A stretch of DNA of 64,000 nucleotides from an uncultured Lachnospiraceae bacterium (GCA_934394565.1 CAKRQV010000004.1:1-64000), one strand, 5' to 3'. Counted from the first letter of the stretch, positions 55,324 to 63,812 are shown. The notes: generated by a model from the sequence alone, not told the origin. Numbers and translations: made by a program.

Positions 55324-56562
55324 TTAATCCAGATAATCCTTCAGCTTGCGGCTGCGGCTCGGATGACGAAGCTTTCTTAAAGCCTTGGCCTCAATCTGAC
55401 GGATACGCTCACGGGTAACATTAAATTCCTTACCAACCTCTTCCAGTGTGCGGGCACGTCCATCATCCAGACCGAAACGCAGGCGCAGTACCTTCTGCTC
55501 ACGGTCTGTCAGGGTACTTAACACATCCTTCAGCTGTTCACGCAGTAATGTAAATGCTGCGGCATCTGCCGGTACCGGCACATTGTCATCCTGAATAAAG
55601 TCACCCAGATGGCTGTCTTCCTCCTCACCGATCGGAGTTTCAAGAGAAACCGGCTCCTGTGAAATTTTTAAGATCTCGCGGACACGGTCTACGGACATAT
55701 TCATTTCCTCGGCGATCTCTTCCGGGAACGGCTCACGGCCGAGCTCCTGTAACAGCTGTCTGGATACACGGATCAGCTTGTTGATTGTCTCAACCATATG
55801 CACCGGAATACGGATCGTTCTGGCCTGATCGGCAATCGCTCTTGTGATGGCCTGACGGATCCACCATGTCGCATAGGTGGAGAACTTATATCCCTTGCGG
55901 TAATCAAACTTTTCAACGGCCTTGATCAGACCTAAGTTACCTTCCTGGATCAGATCAAGGAACAGCATACCACGGCCGACATAACGTTTGGCAATGCTGA
56001 CCACCAGTCGGAGGTTGGCTTCTGCCAGACGGTTTTTAGCATCCTCTCCCGCCATCTCCAGCATCTTCATCTGGCGTTTTTCCTTTTTCAGCTCTTCTTT
56101 TTTCGCATCGTCTGCGGTTTTTAATTCTTCCTCAATCTCTTCGAGACGGGCATGCGCATCTGCACCTGCTTCCATCTGTTTTGCAAGCACGATTTCTTCA
56201 TCGGCAGTCAGAAGCGGTACTTTACCAATTTCCTTCAGATACATACGCACCGGATCCTCGATGCTGACGCCTTCCGGAACGGAAAGATCGATGTTTTCCA
56301 CATCAAGCTCGTCCTCTTCCTCGATCACGGCATCCTCATCATTGATCATCAGTGCTTCCGGCTCGTCCATGGCATTCATACGCAGGACATCGATATTGCT
56401 CTGCTCCAGAAATTCAAGGACTTCCTCCATCTGTTCCTGGCTAAGCGGAAAATCCTGGAAATAGTCACTGATCTCCTGATATTCAAGAATATTCTTTTTC
56501 TTTTTGCCAAGCTCCAGCAGACCTTTTTTCTTTTCTTCAAACTTTACTTTATCAAATTCCAT
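55324..56562 (-). CDS. rpoD: RNA polymerase primary sigma factor (sigma-A)
   Basis: A 412-residue housekeeping sigma factor. Region 1.2 includes DPVRMYLKEIGKVPLLTADEE. Region 2 has YKFSTYATWWIRQAITRAIA, and region 3 has REPFPEEIAEEMNMSVDRV. Region 4 has the VTRERIRQIEAKALRKLRHP helix-turn-helix for the -35 box. Region 1.1 is of the short Gram-positive type. The start at 56562 has AAGGA 9 nt upstream; the ATG six codons earlier overlaps that site. It lies 38 nt after dnaG in the classic macromolecular-synthesis operon. Confidence 0.97.
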   Translation of the reverse strand: MEFDKVKFEEKKKGLLELGKKKKNILEYQEISDYFQDFPLSQEQMEEVLEFLEQSNIDVLRMNAMDEPEALMINDEDAVIEEEDELDVENIDLSVPEGVSIEDPVRMYLKEIGKVPLLTADEEIVLAKQMEAGADAHARLEEIEEELKTADDAKKEELKKEKRQMKMLEMAGEDAKNRLAEANLRLVVSIAKRYVGRGMLFLDLIQEGNLGLIKAVEKFDYRKGYKFSTYATWWIRQAITRAIADQARTIRIPVHMVETINKLIRVSRQLLQELGREPFPEEIAEEMNMSVDRVREILKISQEPVSLETPIGEEEDSHLGDFIQDDNVPVPADAAAFTLLREQLKDVLSTLTDREQKVLRLRFGLDDGRARTLEEVGKEFNVTRERIRQIEAKALRKLRHPSRSRKLKDYLD

Positions 56563-56600
56563 AGATTTCCATCCTTCCATACATTGTTTTTATTTTATCC

Positions 56601-58388
56601 TTATTCAAAAGAAATATGCAGTTTCTGCTTCTTCGTCCGAAGCTCTTCGAGCTCTTTTTTTTCTTTCAGAAGCTGCATAAAACCTTCACTGTCATTCGCA
56701 GAAAGCTCACTGGTACGCTTTTTCAGGCTGTCCTCTTTCATACGAAATATAATATCAGTTAATGCCTGCTGCCTGTCCTCCTGACTCTCCAGCTTCAGCT
56801 GGGCATGTAAAACAGCAGCCACCTCTTTCTGCTCTTCCACATCCTGAAAAACATCCAGAATCCCGGCCGGCTCCGGCTTTCCCTTTTCAAACTGGGCAAA
56901 CAAAAGTTCAGCGATCCTGTGATACAGCGGATTGGTAAAATCGGAAAGCCCGATCACCTTTCGTATTCCCTCATAGATTGAAGGATACGTTGTCAGCCAG
57001 GTCAGCAGCAGACGCTGCGCCATATCTGATCCACTGACTTTCATTTTATTTTTCTGTTTCACTGGCTGGGCATCCTCTGTCCGCGGTGTCAGTCCGACGC
57101 CCTTTAAGGCCAGCTGATTGACCTGTTTTTTCAGAATCTGCGGATCGATCCTGTACTGTCGGCAAACAGCTTCGAGATAATTGCTGCGCTCCATTTCATC
57201 ACTGAACCTGCAGAGCTTTCTGGCTATCTCATGGAAAAAGTCTGTCTTGCCCTGCGGATCGTTGATATCATAATTTAACCGCAGCTTATCAATTTCAAAC
57301 ATAAAGCCATTCATGCCGTTTTCCAGACGTTCTTCAAAGGCTTCGGCTCCCTCGGTCTTGATAAACTCATCCGGATCCTTGTACGGCGACAGGTTGATAA
57401 CCTTTGTCGCCAGGCCGGCATCCTTTAATAGAGGGATCGCCCTGAGTGCCGCCTTCACACCGGCGCCGTCGCTGTCGTAAATGACCAGCACCTCATTGGT
57501 AAAACGCTTTAACAGACTGCACTGCTGTGACGTCAACGCTGTTCCCAGAGAAGCTACCGCATTGGTAAAGCCTGCCTGATGCAAGGAAATTACATCCATG
57601 TATCCCTCGCAGATGATCATATTTTTCTTACGGGAACTCCGGGCAATATTTAAACCGTAGAGGTTGCGGCTCTTATCAAAAATCATCGTCTCCGGTGAGT
57701 TCAGATACTTTGGTTTGGCATCTCCCATCACACGACCGCCGAAGCCGATCACTCTGTTGTTAACATCCATAATAGGGAAGATGACCCTGTTCCAGAATTT
57801 ATCTGTCATGCCATGCTTCTCGTCGATATTAAAAAGGCCGGAAATTTTTAACAGTTCATCTGGGAAATGCTTACTTTTTAAATACCGGTACAGATCACTG
57901 CTATATCGTCCGGCATAGCCCAGGCCAAAGCCCTTCATCGTGGCTTCAGAAAGCTTTCTTCCCTGCAGATACTCCATGGCCGGGCGGCCTTTTTCGGTAC
58001 GCAGCTGGTAATAATAAAACTGGGCGGCAGCTTTATTGATCGCCAGCAGCATGGATTTTTTGTCAGCTTCCTGCTGTGCCTCCCTGGAATATTCCTGCTT
58101 TGGGAGCTCAATACCTGCACGGTCAGCAAGTTTTTCCAGTACTTCCGGAAACGAAGCATTTTCGTATTCCATCAAAAACGTATATACATTTCCACCAACG
58201 CCACAGCCGAAACAATAAAACATCTGTTTCCCCGGACTGACAGAAAATGACGGTGATTTTTCATTATGGAAAGGGCACAGCCCAAAATAATTGCTTCCTT
58301 TTTTCTGCAATCGGACATATTCGCCGACAACATCGACAATATTATTGCGGGACCGGACCTCTTCAATGATATCTTCCGAATATCTCAT
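56601..58388 (-). CDS. dnaG: DNA primase DnaG
   Basis: A 595-residue primase that makes RNA primers for replication. The N-terminal CHC2 zinc finger uses Cys-38, His-41, Cys-59 and Cys-62 (CPFH and CFGC). The Toprim core has ICEGYMDVISLHQAGF near 260 and VIYDSDGAG near 305. The C-terminal helicase-binding region (about 450-595) is helical. AGGAG lies upstream of the ATG. It follows dgt by about 100 nt. Confidence 0.97.
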   Translation of the reverse strand: MRYSEDIIEEVRSRNNIVDVVGEYVRLQKKGSNYFGLCPFHNEKSPSFSVSPGKQMFYCFGCGVGGNVYTFLMEYENASFPEVLEKLADRAGIELPKQEYSREAQQEADKKSMLLAINKAAAQFYYYQLRTEKGRPAMEYLQGRKLSEATMKGFGLGYAGRYSSDLYRYLKSKHFPDELLKISGLFNIDEKHGMTDKFWNRVIFPIMDVNNRVIGFGGRVMGDAKPKYLNSPETMIFDKSRNLYGLNIARSSRKKNMIICEGYMDVISLHQAGFTNAVASLGTALTSQQCSLLKRFTNEVLVIYDSDGAGVKAALRAIPLLKDAGLATKVINLSPYKDPDEFIKTEGAEAFEERLENGMNGFMFEIDKLRLNYDINDPQGKTDFFHEIARKLCRFSDEMERSNYLEAVCRQYRIDPQILKKQVNQLALKGVGLTPRTEDAQPVKQKNKMKVSGSDMAQRLLLTWLTTYPSIYEGIRKVIGLSDFTNPLYHRIAELLFAQFEKGKPEPAGILDVFQDVEEQKEVAAVLHAQLKLESQEDRQQALTDIIFRMKEDSLKKRTSELSANDSEGFMQLLKEKKELEELRTKKQKLHISFE

Positions 58389-58491
58389 TTACGTTATGTA
58401 CTCCTGTGTTACATGCTTTTCGCATTCTGACAGATGATATTTTGCAGCTTCATATATTTTTCTATATAAAGTACCTTGAAATATCTACAGC

Positions 58492-59502
58492 TTAATATGT
58501 CTGCCATCCTTTCAGCACGAAAATACTGTTATATTTATGTATGCAATACTGATCGGTCATACCGGATATATAATCACAGGCAACCTGTGCAAGGGGCTCT
58601 CCCTGATAGAGAAACTGTCTGTACTCCTCGGACATTTCTTCAGGATGCTGGCAATAGTAGGAAAATAGCTCTCCGAGCATGCGGACGGCTTTGTTTTCCT
58701 CTGCCTTGACTACCGGACTGGTATACACATCGGTAAACATCAGCTTGCGAAGGTTTGTCATAACCTCTCCGATCTCCGGAGACATCTCCACGTGATCCTT
58801 GCCAAGGCTCGTCCGGATCACATCAAAAACCATCGTATTCAAACGTTCCTTGCTGCTGTCACCGAGTGTCATCCGAAAAGTGATGGGAATATCATCTTCA
58901 CTGATCACACCGGCGCGGATAGCATCGTCCATATCATGATGGATGTAGGCAAGCTTATCACTGAGTCGTACAACCTGACCCTCCAGTGTCGACGGATGAC
59001 CGGCTGTCTGATGATTTAAAATACCGTCCCTCACCTCTTTTGTCAGATTCAGACCACACCCGTTTTTTTCAAGTTTTTCGACAACACGGACGCTCTGCAC
59101 ATTGTGGTGAAAACCATTTGGACAGCACTGGTCGAGAGCCCGTTCGCCGGAATGACCAAACGGAGTATGACCAAGATCATGGCCCAAGGCTATGGCTTCT
59201 GTCAGATCTTCATTTAAGAGAAGTGCTTTTGCTATAGTTCTGGCAATCTGTGAGACTTCCAATGTATGGGTCAGGCGGGTACGAAAGTGATCCCCCTGGG
59301 CAGCCAGAAATACCTGCGTCTTGTCGTTCATGCGACGAAAGGCTTTGGAGTGGAGGATGCGGTCGCGGTCGCGCTGATAGGCGGTGCGTATTTCGCATTC
59401 CGGTTCTTCTTTGTCTCTTCCTTTTGTATCGCAGCTGAAGGAAGCGTAGGGGCTTAATATCTGTTTTTCTCTTTGTTCTGCCTGCTCACGAATCGTCATC
59501 AT
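58492..59502 (-). CDS. dgt: Deoxyguanosinetriphosphate triphosphohydrolase-like HD protein
   Basis: A 336-residue HD-domain dNTPase of the short Dgt type. The N-terminal motif is RDRDRILHSKAFRRMNDKTQVF. The metal-binding residues are in RLTHTLEVSQIARTIA and ALGHDLGHTPFGHSGE (H..HD..H). The C-terminal half contains FTDVYTSPVVKAEENK. It removes triphosphate from dNTPs and may limit dNTP pools near replication genes. AGGAGG lies 10 nt before the ATG. It is the first gene of the dnaG-rpoD-trmK set. Confidence 0.94.
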   Translation of the reverse strand: MMTIREQAEQREKQILSPYASFSCDTKGRDKEEPECEIRTAYQRDRDRILHSKAFRRMNDKTQVFLAAQGDHFRTRLTHTLEVSQIARTIAKALLLNEDLTEAIALGHDLGHTPFGHSGERALDQCCPNGFHHNVQSVRVVEKLEKNGCGLNLTKEVRDGILNHQTAGHPSTLEGQVVRLSDKLAYIHHDMDDAIRAGVISEDDIPITFRMTLGDSSKERLNTMVFDVIRTSLGKDHVEMSPEIGEVMTNLRKLMFTDVYTSPVVKAEENKAVRMLGELFSYYCQHPEEMSEEYRQFLYQGEPLAQVACDYISGMTDQYCIHKYNSIFVLKGWQTY

Positions 59503-59653
59503 TAGGGTATGACCTCCTGAAAAAGCACATCTTCTATTGATATTATTTCGTCAAAAAAAGTATTTCCTTTTTTTTTGGTGGGATTTTTGGTGAATTTGTC
59601 TGTTTTTTTGTATTATTTTCTACATGAAAGGGCATTGACGGGGGGATTGTGAA

Positions 59654-59866
59654 GGTCAGGTGAAGATGCACGGTGTCGCGGTATATGTTGGTCCAGCAAA
59701 CAGTGCAACGATTTGCCGAGCTAACGGCTAACTGCATCTAATGCGCTCGCTAAAGCGGGCTCGCGCATAAGATTCCGTAAGCCGTGGATCTCGTCAAATC
59801 TAAAAGCGCACTTTGATTGTTTGCTGGACCAACATATACCGTGACACCGTGCATCTCCACCTGACC
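59654..59866. repeat. Palindromic element copy B: structured core in a 49-bp inverted repeat
   Basis: Arms 59654-59702 and 59818-59866 are reverse complements over 49 bp with two mismatches (each a G-U wobble on one strand). They enclose a 115-nt core. Core pairings: AGTGC 59702-59706 with 59808-59812; GATTTG 59710-59715 with 59795-59800; ACGGCT 59724-59729 with 59780-59785; ATGC 59741-59744 with 59765-59768; GCTCGC 59745-59750 with GCGGGC 59755-59760. Compared with copy A these stems carry compensatory changes. It lies between the 3' end of the 59926-60594 gene and the dgt upstream region. The AT-rich stretch 59503-59653 shows no gene. Confidence 0.9.
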
Positions 59867-59925
59867 ATTTACTGTACTGAATGGAATTTACAAATCCCAG
59901 ATTACCAATTTACACTCTACTTCGC

Positions 59926-60594
59926 TTACTCTGCACTCTGGGCGGCACTGGTAACTTCAAGAAGGATATCTACTACACGGGTGCCATCGAATTTGAGGTA
60001 TAAAAGCTTGTAATCATCAATACGGTAGCATGTCTGACCATCGCGGTTGGAAAGCTTGTAGCCTTTGCTCTGGAGGTAGTCGGTGGCGTCTGTCTGCAGC
60101 ATACCTACGAAGATGTGGTAAAGACTGTAGGTGGTTTCGGCACTGATTTCTACCTGATGGATAGTATCGCTGACTCTGGTAATACGGATGGCTTTATCTG
60201 TGGTCTGGTATACGGTGTCATCGGAGCCGGATACACTTAAGGCATCGAGCTGTTTGACGAGGCCGTCCATATCCTGTGCATAGGCAGACAGGTCGATATG
60301 GCTCAAATCGGATCCGAGTGCTTTGTCTACATCAAGACCAGGGATGGAGGAAGCTTTGTCATCTTCCCGCTGGGTACTGCTGTTTTGTTTACGCTCATCT
60401 TCTTCCTGCTGTGCCCTGACAAGCTCGGCCTGGCGTTCTTTTTCGGCCTCGGCTTCGGCCTGTTCGGCTTTTACTTCGGCTTCAGCTTTGTTTCGCAGAT
60501 GCAGGGAATAGCCGCCAATCAGCATAACACCGCACAGAAAGGATAAAATGGCGACAAGTATCATAGTCGTATTGTTACTGCGTTTTTTCATCAT
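59926..60594 (-). CDS. Membrane-anchored coiled-coil protein, unknown function
   Basis: A 222-residue protein with one N-terminal membrane helix (NTTMILVAILSFLCGVMLIGG, about 8-28). An Ala/Glu/Lys-rich coiled-coil (about 33-72) follows, then a globular domain of about 110 residues containing ITRVSDTIHQVEIS and CYRIDDYKLLYLKF. The topology is probably N-in with the domain outside. AGGAG lies just before the ATG. It follows a cytoplasmic gene by 27 nt, and the two form an operon that ends at palindromic element B. No family recognised. Confidence 0.83.
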   Translation of the reverse strand: MMKKRSNNTTMILVAILSFLCGVMLIGGYSLHLRNKAEAEVKAEQAEAEAEKERQAELVRAQQEEDERKQNSSTQREDDKASSIPGLDVDKALGSDLSHIDLSAYAQDMDGLVKQLDALSVSGSDDTVYQTTDKAIRITRVSDTIHQVEISAETTYSLYHIFVGMLQTDATDYLQSKGYKLSNRDGQTCYRIDDYKLLYLKFDGTRVVDILLEVTSAAQSAE

Positions 60595-60621
60595 ACTTCT
60601 CCTGTATTATACGGTCACAGA

Positions 60622-61296
60622 TCAGATATGACCTGCGATCTTGTTCAGATCAGCCAGAAGGGCGGCACGCTGCGATTCGTCCTGCCAGTCCTGACAGTAA
60701 TTGGAAGGTTCATCTGTCACAAAAAGAAGGGCTGTGCTGCTGTAGCCGGGAGTCAGAAAAACTCTGTCGCTGACTGTTACCCCAAGCTTGTCGGTCGCAT
60801 CACCGAGCCATTTCAGCAGGACGGACTGCTCACTGAATTCGCATACACCGTCCACACCCGGTTTTACCATGAGAAGCTTTTTGCCCGGATGCTGTTCAGC
60901 GATCTGCTGTGCCACGGCAAGCAGGGCATCGTCCAGACAGAGATTCATCAGCAGCCCCTGCAGATAGGAAAGCATCGGATCATCCAGATCCTGGGCGAAC
61001 TGATCCAGCTGTCGTCCTACAGTCACAAGACAGGGATAGACAACATCACCTGCTTTGCATTTACCGGTAAACACGGAGGATGTCATCATTGCCCCTTCGG
61101 CCTGGATCTGATCCGTTTCTGCACCGGTAAGTTCTACGCTGGTATATGCAGCAGCCGGATGCAGTACATCTTTCTCCCGGATCTGTTCAAGCAGATCATC
61201 CACATCATCCTCATACATATCTGCACTGTCTCCCGGAAATCGGGAAAGCAGGCGTTCTTCATCTATTTCTTTTCCAAATGTATCAAGTACAATCAT
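60622..61296 (-). CDS. Unknown protein, faintly like the methionine synthase activation domain
   Basis: A 224-residue cytoplasmic-looking protein. CLVTVGRQLDQFAQ, a helical stretch LCLDDALLAVAQQIAEQH and late VFLTPGYSS recall the vitamin B12-dependent methionine synthase activation domain seen as a free-standing protein in anaerobes. The resemblance is weak, and the strongest SAM-binding features are not convincing. AGGAGG lies 7 nt before the ATG, and a promoter (TTGAAA, 18 bp, TATACT) lies at 61344-61373. It is co-transcribed with the membrane-anchored gene downstream. Confidence 0.75.
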   Translation of the reverse strand: MIVLDTFGKEIDEERLLSRFPGDSADMYEDDVDDLLEQIREKDVLHPAAAYTSVELTGAETDQIQAEGAMMTSSVFTGKCKAGDVVYPCLVTVGRQLDQFAQDLDDPMLSYLQGLLMNLCLDDALLAVAQQIAEQHPGKKLLMVKPGVDGVCEFSEQSVLLKWLGDATDKLGVTVSDRVFLTPGYSSTALLFVTDEPSNYCQDWQDESQRAALLADLNKIAGHI

Positions 61297-61343
61297 ACAC
61301 TGGCCTCCTGTATATCACATTTCTTTTCCAAATACATATGGTC

Positions 61344-61373
61344 AGTATAGCATGACCTGTCCTGTTTTTTCAA
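61344..61373 (-). promoter_or_regulatory. Probable sigma-A promoter for the 61296-59926 gene pair
   Basis: TTGAAA and TATACT with an 18-bp spacer on the minus strand, overlapping the last codons of the WYL regulator gene. Confidence 0.6.
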
Positions 61374-62356
61374 TCCCCGTACTTTGCCAGCGTCTTTTTC
61401 AAATAAGCGATATACTCCTGACGCACATCTTCTGTACGGACTTCTACGCCGTCCCCGAGACCGGCCAGCCAACCGAAAAACTGCGGACTTACATTAACAG
61501 TCACCGAGCAGGAAAAATGCTCCGGATCTACCGGATGAAGAAAAACATCCGTACCAAAACGGTCGATCATAACCCCCACCAAATACCTGGCACAAAGAAG
61601 CGTCACCGTCTTTTTCATACCATGAAACATGCCAAATGTCTGTCTTGCATACTGCGCCATATCAAACTTTTCAAAAAGCTCCCGCCCCTCGCGCCGTTCT
61701 CTGGACAGCATCATCCGCTGGATCTTGTCTACCCGGAAATGCTTGATCTTACCGGCGGCGGCATCGTAGCCAACGAGATAATAGTTCTCATCATCCCATG
61801 TCAGCGCCCATGGACTGATCGTATAAAACGCGCCGTCATGCTTTAGCTGCAGCTTCTTTTCCACAGTCCACTCGGCATACTGGAACCGTACCATGACGTT
61901 TGCTGAAATTGCCGCATGGATCTGATCAACAATCTGAAATACATTCTCATTACCGCTCTTGACCCTATTGGTCACATACACCTGGCGCTGCAGCTGGGAA
62001 GCTTCATAATGGCTGGTCAGACGCTCCAGCTTGTGGATCAGCTCGTCTGATGTCTTTTTCGTCACCAGCTTGGATGCCTGCACCGCATCTACCAGAAGCT
62101 TTAACTCCGGCAATTCGAAATCACGGCTCGCCAGATAATACCCTGCCGGCTTTTCCCGCTTATACCGGATATCCATGCCGTCCGCTTTGAGGATCTCGAT
62201 ATCGCTGTACACCGTCTTTCGCTCTATATCGATATTGCAACGCTCAAGAGCTGCTATGATTGCTTTTACGGAAAGCACATGCTCTTCGTCCGACTGTTCT
62301 TCAAATAACCGTTTTAAAATAAGAAGCTTGATCTTCTGGTTTGTGCCTCTGGCCAT
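61370..62356 (-). CDS. WYL-domain transcriptional regulator
   Basis: A 328-residue regulator. The N-terminal winged helix-turn-helix (about 1-65, VLSVKAIIAALE then ERKTVYSDIEILKADG) is of the HTH_11/DeoR type. The WYL domain (about 140-235) contains VRFQYAEW, ISPWALTWDDENYYLVGY and FRVDKIQRM. A C-terminal WCX extension follows. WYL proteins sense nucleic-acid or nucleotide ligands and often regulate stress or defence genes; the target is unknown here. GGAGG in the end of the small upstream ORF lies about 10 nt before the ATG. Confidence 0.93.
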   Translation of the reverse strand: MARGTNQKIKLLILKRLFEEQSDEEHVLSVKAIIAALERCNIDIERKTVYSDIEILKADGMDIRYKREKPAGYYLASRDFELPELKLLVDAVQASKLVTKKTSDELIHKLERLTSHYEASQLQRQVYVTNRVKSGNENVFQIVDQIHAAISANVMVRFQYAEWTVEKKLQLKHDGAFYTISPWALTWDDENYYLVGYDAAAGKIKHFRVDKIQRMMLSRERREGRELFEKFDMAQYARQTFGMFHGMKKTVTLLCARYLVGVMIDRFGTDVFLHPVDPEHFSCSVTVNVSPQFFGWLAGLGDGVEVRTEDVRQEYIAYLKKTLAKYGD

Positions 62357-62361
62357 CCTAC

Positions 62362-62463
62362 TTAATCCTCCAGATACTCTCTGTATTCACTCTCACAGGC
62401 GAACAGCATATACTCGCCATCTACAAATCCCATATATCCTTCTGAAATCGCATACCCCTTCAT
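62362..62463 (-). CDS. 33-residue small protein upstream of the WYL regulator
   Basis: Begins MKGYAISEGYMGFVDGEYML and ends SEYREYLED. GGAGG lies 7 nt before the ATG, and the stop is 5 nt before the WYL regulator start, whose ribosome binding site lies inside this ORF. The G-Y-M-G-x-V-D-G-x-Y-x-L-F-A pattern is one I recall as a recurrent small protein in Lachnospiraceae, unverified. It may be a short structural or regulatory peptide, or a leader whose translation opens the WYL gene. A TATACT about 22 nt upstream may be the -10 box. Confidence 0.85.
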   Translation of the reverse strand: MKGYAISEGYMGFVDGEYMLFACESEYREYLED

Positions 62464-62848
62464 CGCTATACCTCCACGTTCGTTTTCTGTAGTATAGCGG
62501 ATATTGAGTACAATAAATTGGTCTGTAATTCAAGTTTAGCACAAAAAAGGAAGCAGGTGAAGAACTTTCTGTGCGATAGTCCGTAACGAACAATATCCCC
62601 GTCTATGGCGAGGATATGTTCAATACTTATATGCTGTAATCTGCTTCTTTGCCTGCAAACAAATGCAAACATATATAATGGTAAAATTATCTTTCTTTAT
62701 ATCCTTTTTCTCTTTACACAAAAACATTAGTATGTTATAGTTCGTATGCATAATTCTATTTATATAGTTTTTAATCAATCGACCATCTCACCCATACAAT
62801 TCATTTAAATTTCCATACACATTTTCACCTATACTTTATACTTCGCCA
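62464..62848. other. Gene-free AT-rich stretch
   Basis: No supported gene in about 385 bp. It holds an imperfect hairpin at 62588-62621 (GAACAATATCC with GGATATGTTC) and a C/T-poor, AT-rich run leading to the hicAB promoter. A reading frame on the minus strand across 62466-62672 has no ribosome binding site. Confidence 0.6.
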
Positions 62849-62877
62849 TTGACGCACGTGTTCACACGTATTATATT
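62849..62877 (+). promoter_or_regulatory. Candidate hicAB promoter with palindromic operator
   Basis: TTGACG and TATATT with a 17-bp spacer. The spacer contains the perfect inverted repeat ACGTGT-TC-ACACGT (62856-62869), a good candidate HicB operator. If used, the transcript would start within about 7 nt of the hicA start and clip its ribosome binding site, so the exact -10 is uncertain. Confidence 0.6.
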
Positions 62878-62890
62878 TAAAAGGAGCCTA

Positions 62891-63073
62891 ATGAAAACAC
62901 AGGAACTGCTAAAATTACTGAAAAGGAACAAATGTAAACTTCTACGGAACGGAAGTCGACACGATATCTGGTACAGTACCATAACCGGTAAACAATTTTC
63001 TGTTCCCCGGCACAAAGCCGAGATTCCGCCCGGAACTCTCAATAACATTTTAAAAGATGCCGGACTTCACTGA
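62891..63073 (+). CDS. hicA: HicA family toxin
   Basis: A 60-residue mRNA interferase with a double-stranded-RNA-binding fold. The conserved block is LLRNGSRHDIWYS, with catalytic His-25 or nearby, then FSVPRHKAEIPPGTLNNILKDAG, which is diagnostic of HicA. The start at 62891 has AAAAGGAG; a longer in-frame start at 62849 would fall on the promoter. It cleaves translated mRNA unless bound by HicB. It is followed 29 nt later by hicB, the common order. Confidence 0.93.
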   Translation: MKTQELLKLLKRNKCKLLRNGSRHDIWYSTITGKQFSVPRHKAEIPPGTLNNILKDAGLH

Positions 63074-63102
63074 GCTTTCAAAAATAGAAGGAGTAAATAT
63101 TT

Positions 63103-63501
63103 ATGTCAAAATATGTCTATCCCGCAATTTTCACACCCGAAGCCTCCGGTGCATACTCTATTGAATTTCCGGATGTTGAAGGCTGTTATACCTGTGGAGA
63201 TTCTTTGCCGGACGGTATAGAAATGGCTGAAGACGCGCTTGCGCTGATGCTTTACGAATACGAAAGAGATGGCCGCACTATTCCCGAACCATCTCCCACT
63301 TCCGCACTTTCCTTACCGGAAAATTCATTTGTGAACTATATTATGTGCGATACATTAAAATACAGAAAAATGCATAACAACAAAGCAATCAAAAAAACAC
63401 TTACCATTCCGGAGTGGCTGAACGAGCTTGCCGTGAGCAACCATCTGAATTTTTCACAAATTCTGCAGGATGCACTGAAACAAAGATTAAATCTGTTTTA
63501 A
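63103..63501 (+). CDS. hicB: HicB family antitoxin
   Basis: A 132-residue antitoxin. The N-terminal partially degraded RNase H fold (YPAIFTPEASGAYSIEFPDVEGCYTCGDS and ALALMLYEYERDG) binds HicA. The C-terminal segment (about 95-132, KKTLTIPEWLNELAVSNHLNFSQILQDAL) is a ribbon-helix-helix DNA-binding domain for autoregulation. GAAGGAG precedes the ATG. The protein is the presumed binder of the palindrome upstream of hicA. Confidence 0.93.
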   Translation: MSKYVYPAIFTPEASGAYSIEFPDVEGCYTCGDSLPDGIEMAEDALALMLYEYERDGRTIPEPSPTSALSLPENSFVNYIMCDTLKYRKMHNNKAIKKTLTIPEWLNELAVSNHLNFSQILQDALKQRLNLF

Positions 63502-63517
63502 TGTGTCTCAACAACAT

Positions 63518-63546
63518 TTGACAAAAACCCCCGTCTTCTGTAGAAT
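63518..63546 (+). promoter_or_regulatory. Near-consensus sigma-A promoter
   Basis: TTGACA and TAGAAT with a 17-bp spacer, about 40 nt before the 74-residue gene. It is the best promoter match in the window. Confidence 0.85.
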
Positions 63547-63587
63547 ACACTACATTGATTCTAACGAATACAGGAGGTTTATGATCC

Positions 63588-63812
63588 ATGAACATACAGG
63601 CCATGCTCCAGCTGAAAAAAGCCTGGGCAACGTTTACGAATAATCATCCGAAATTTCCGGGATTTTTAAAGGCTGCCCAGGGAACTCTTCGCGAAGGCAC
63701 GATCCTTGCCTTTACGATCACCACACCGGAGGGTAAGACGATTGAATCCAATCTGAAGCTCACCGCATCGGATCTGGAACTGATGCAGACGCTACAGCAG
63801 ATGCAGAAGTAA
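63588..63812 (+). CDS. 74-residue protein, unknown function
   Basis: Begins MNIQAMLQLKKAWATFTNNH and continues as helix-strand-strand-helix (FPGFLKAAQ, TILAFTITTPEGK, ASDLELMQTLQQM). There is no membrane segment or Cys. AGGAGG lies 10 nt before the ATG. It has its own near-consensus promoter and terminator, so it is a well-expressed single gene rather than part of hicAB. I do not recognise a named family. Confidence 0.85.
   Translation: MNIQAMLQLKKAWATFTNNHPKFPGFLKAAQGTLREGTILAFTITTPEGKTIESNLKLTASDLELMQTLQQMQK

Noticed and set aside
59543..60013. Reading frames on both strands crossing element B that share a peptide-like stretch
   Set aside because: The similarity between them arises because the two arms are reverse complements. 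No ribosome binding site or codon pattern supports coding.
62588..62621. Imperfect hairpin in the gap before hicAB
   Set aside because: The pairing is interrupted, there is no T run, and no second copy or neighbouring gene gives it a role; noted only within the gap entry.
62466..62672. Minus-strand frame upstream of the small ORF
   Set aside because: It has no ribosome binding site, Cys/Phe-rich random-looking composition, and overlaps the likely promoter region of the small ORF.
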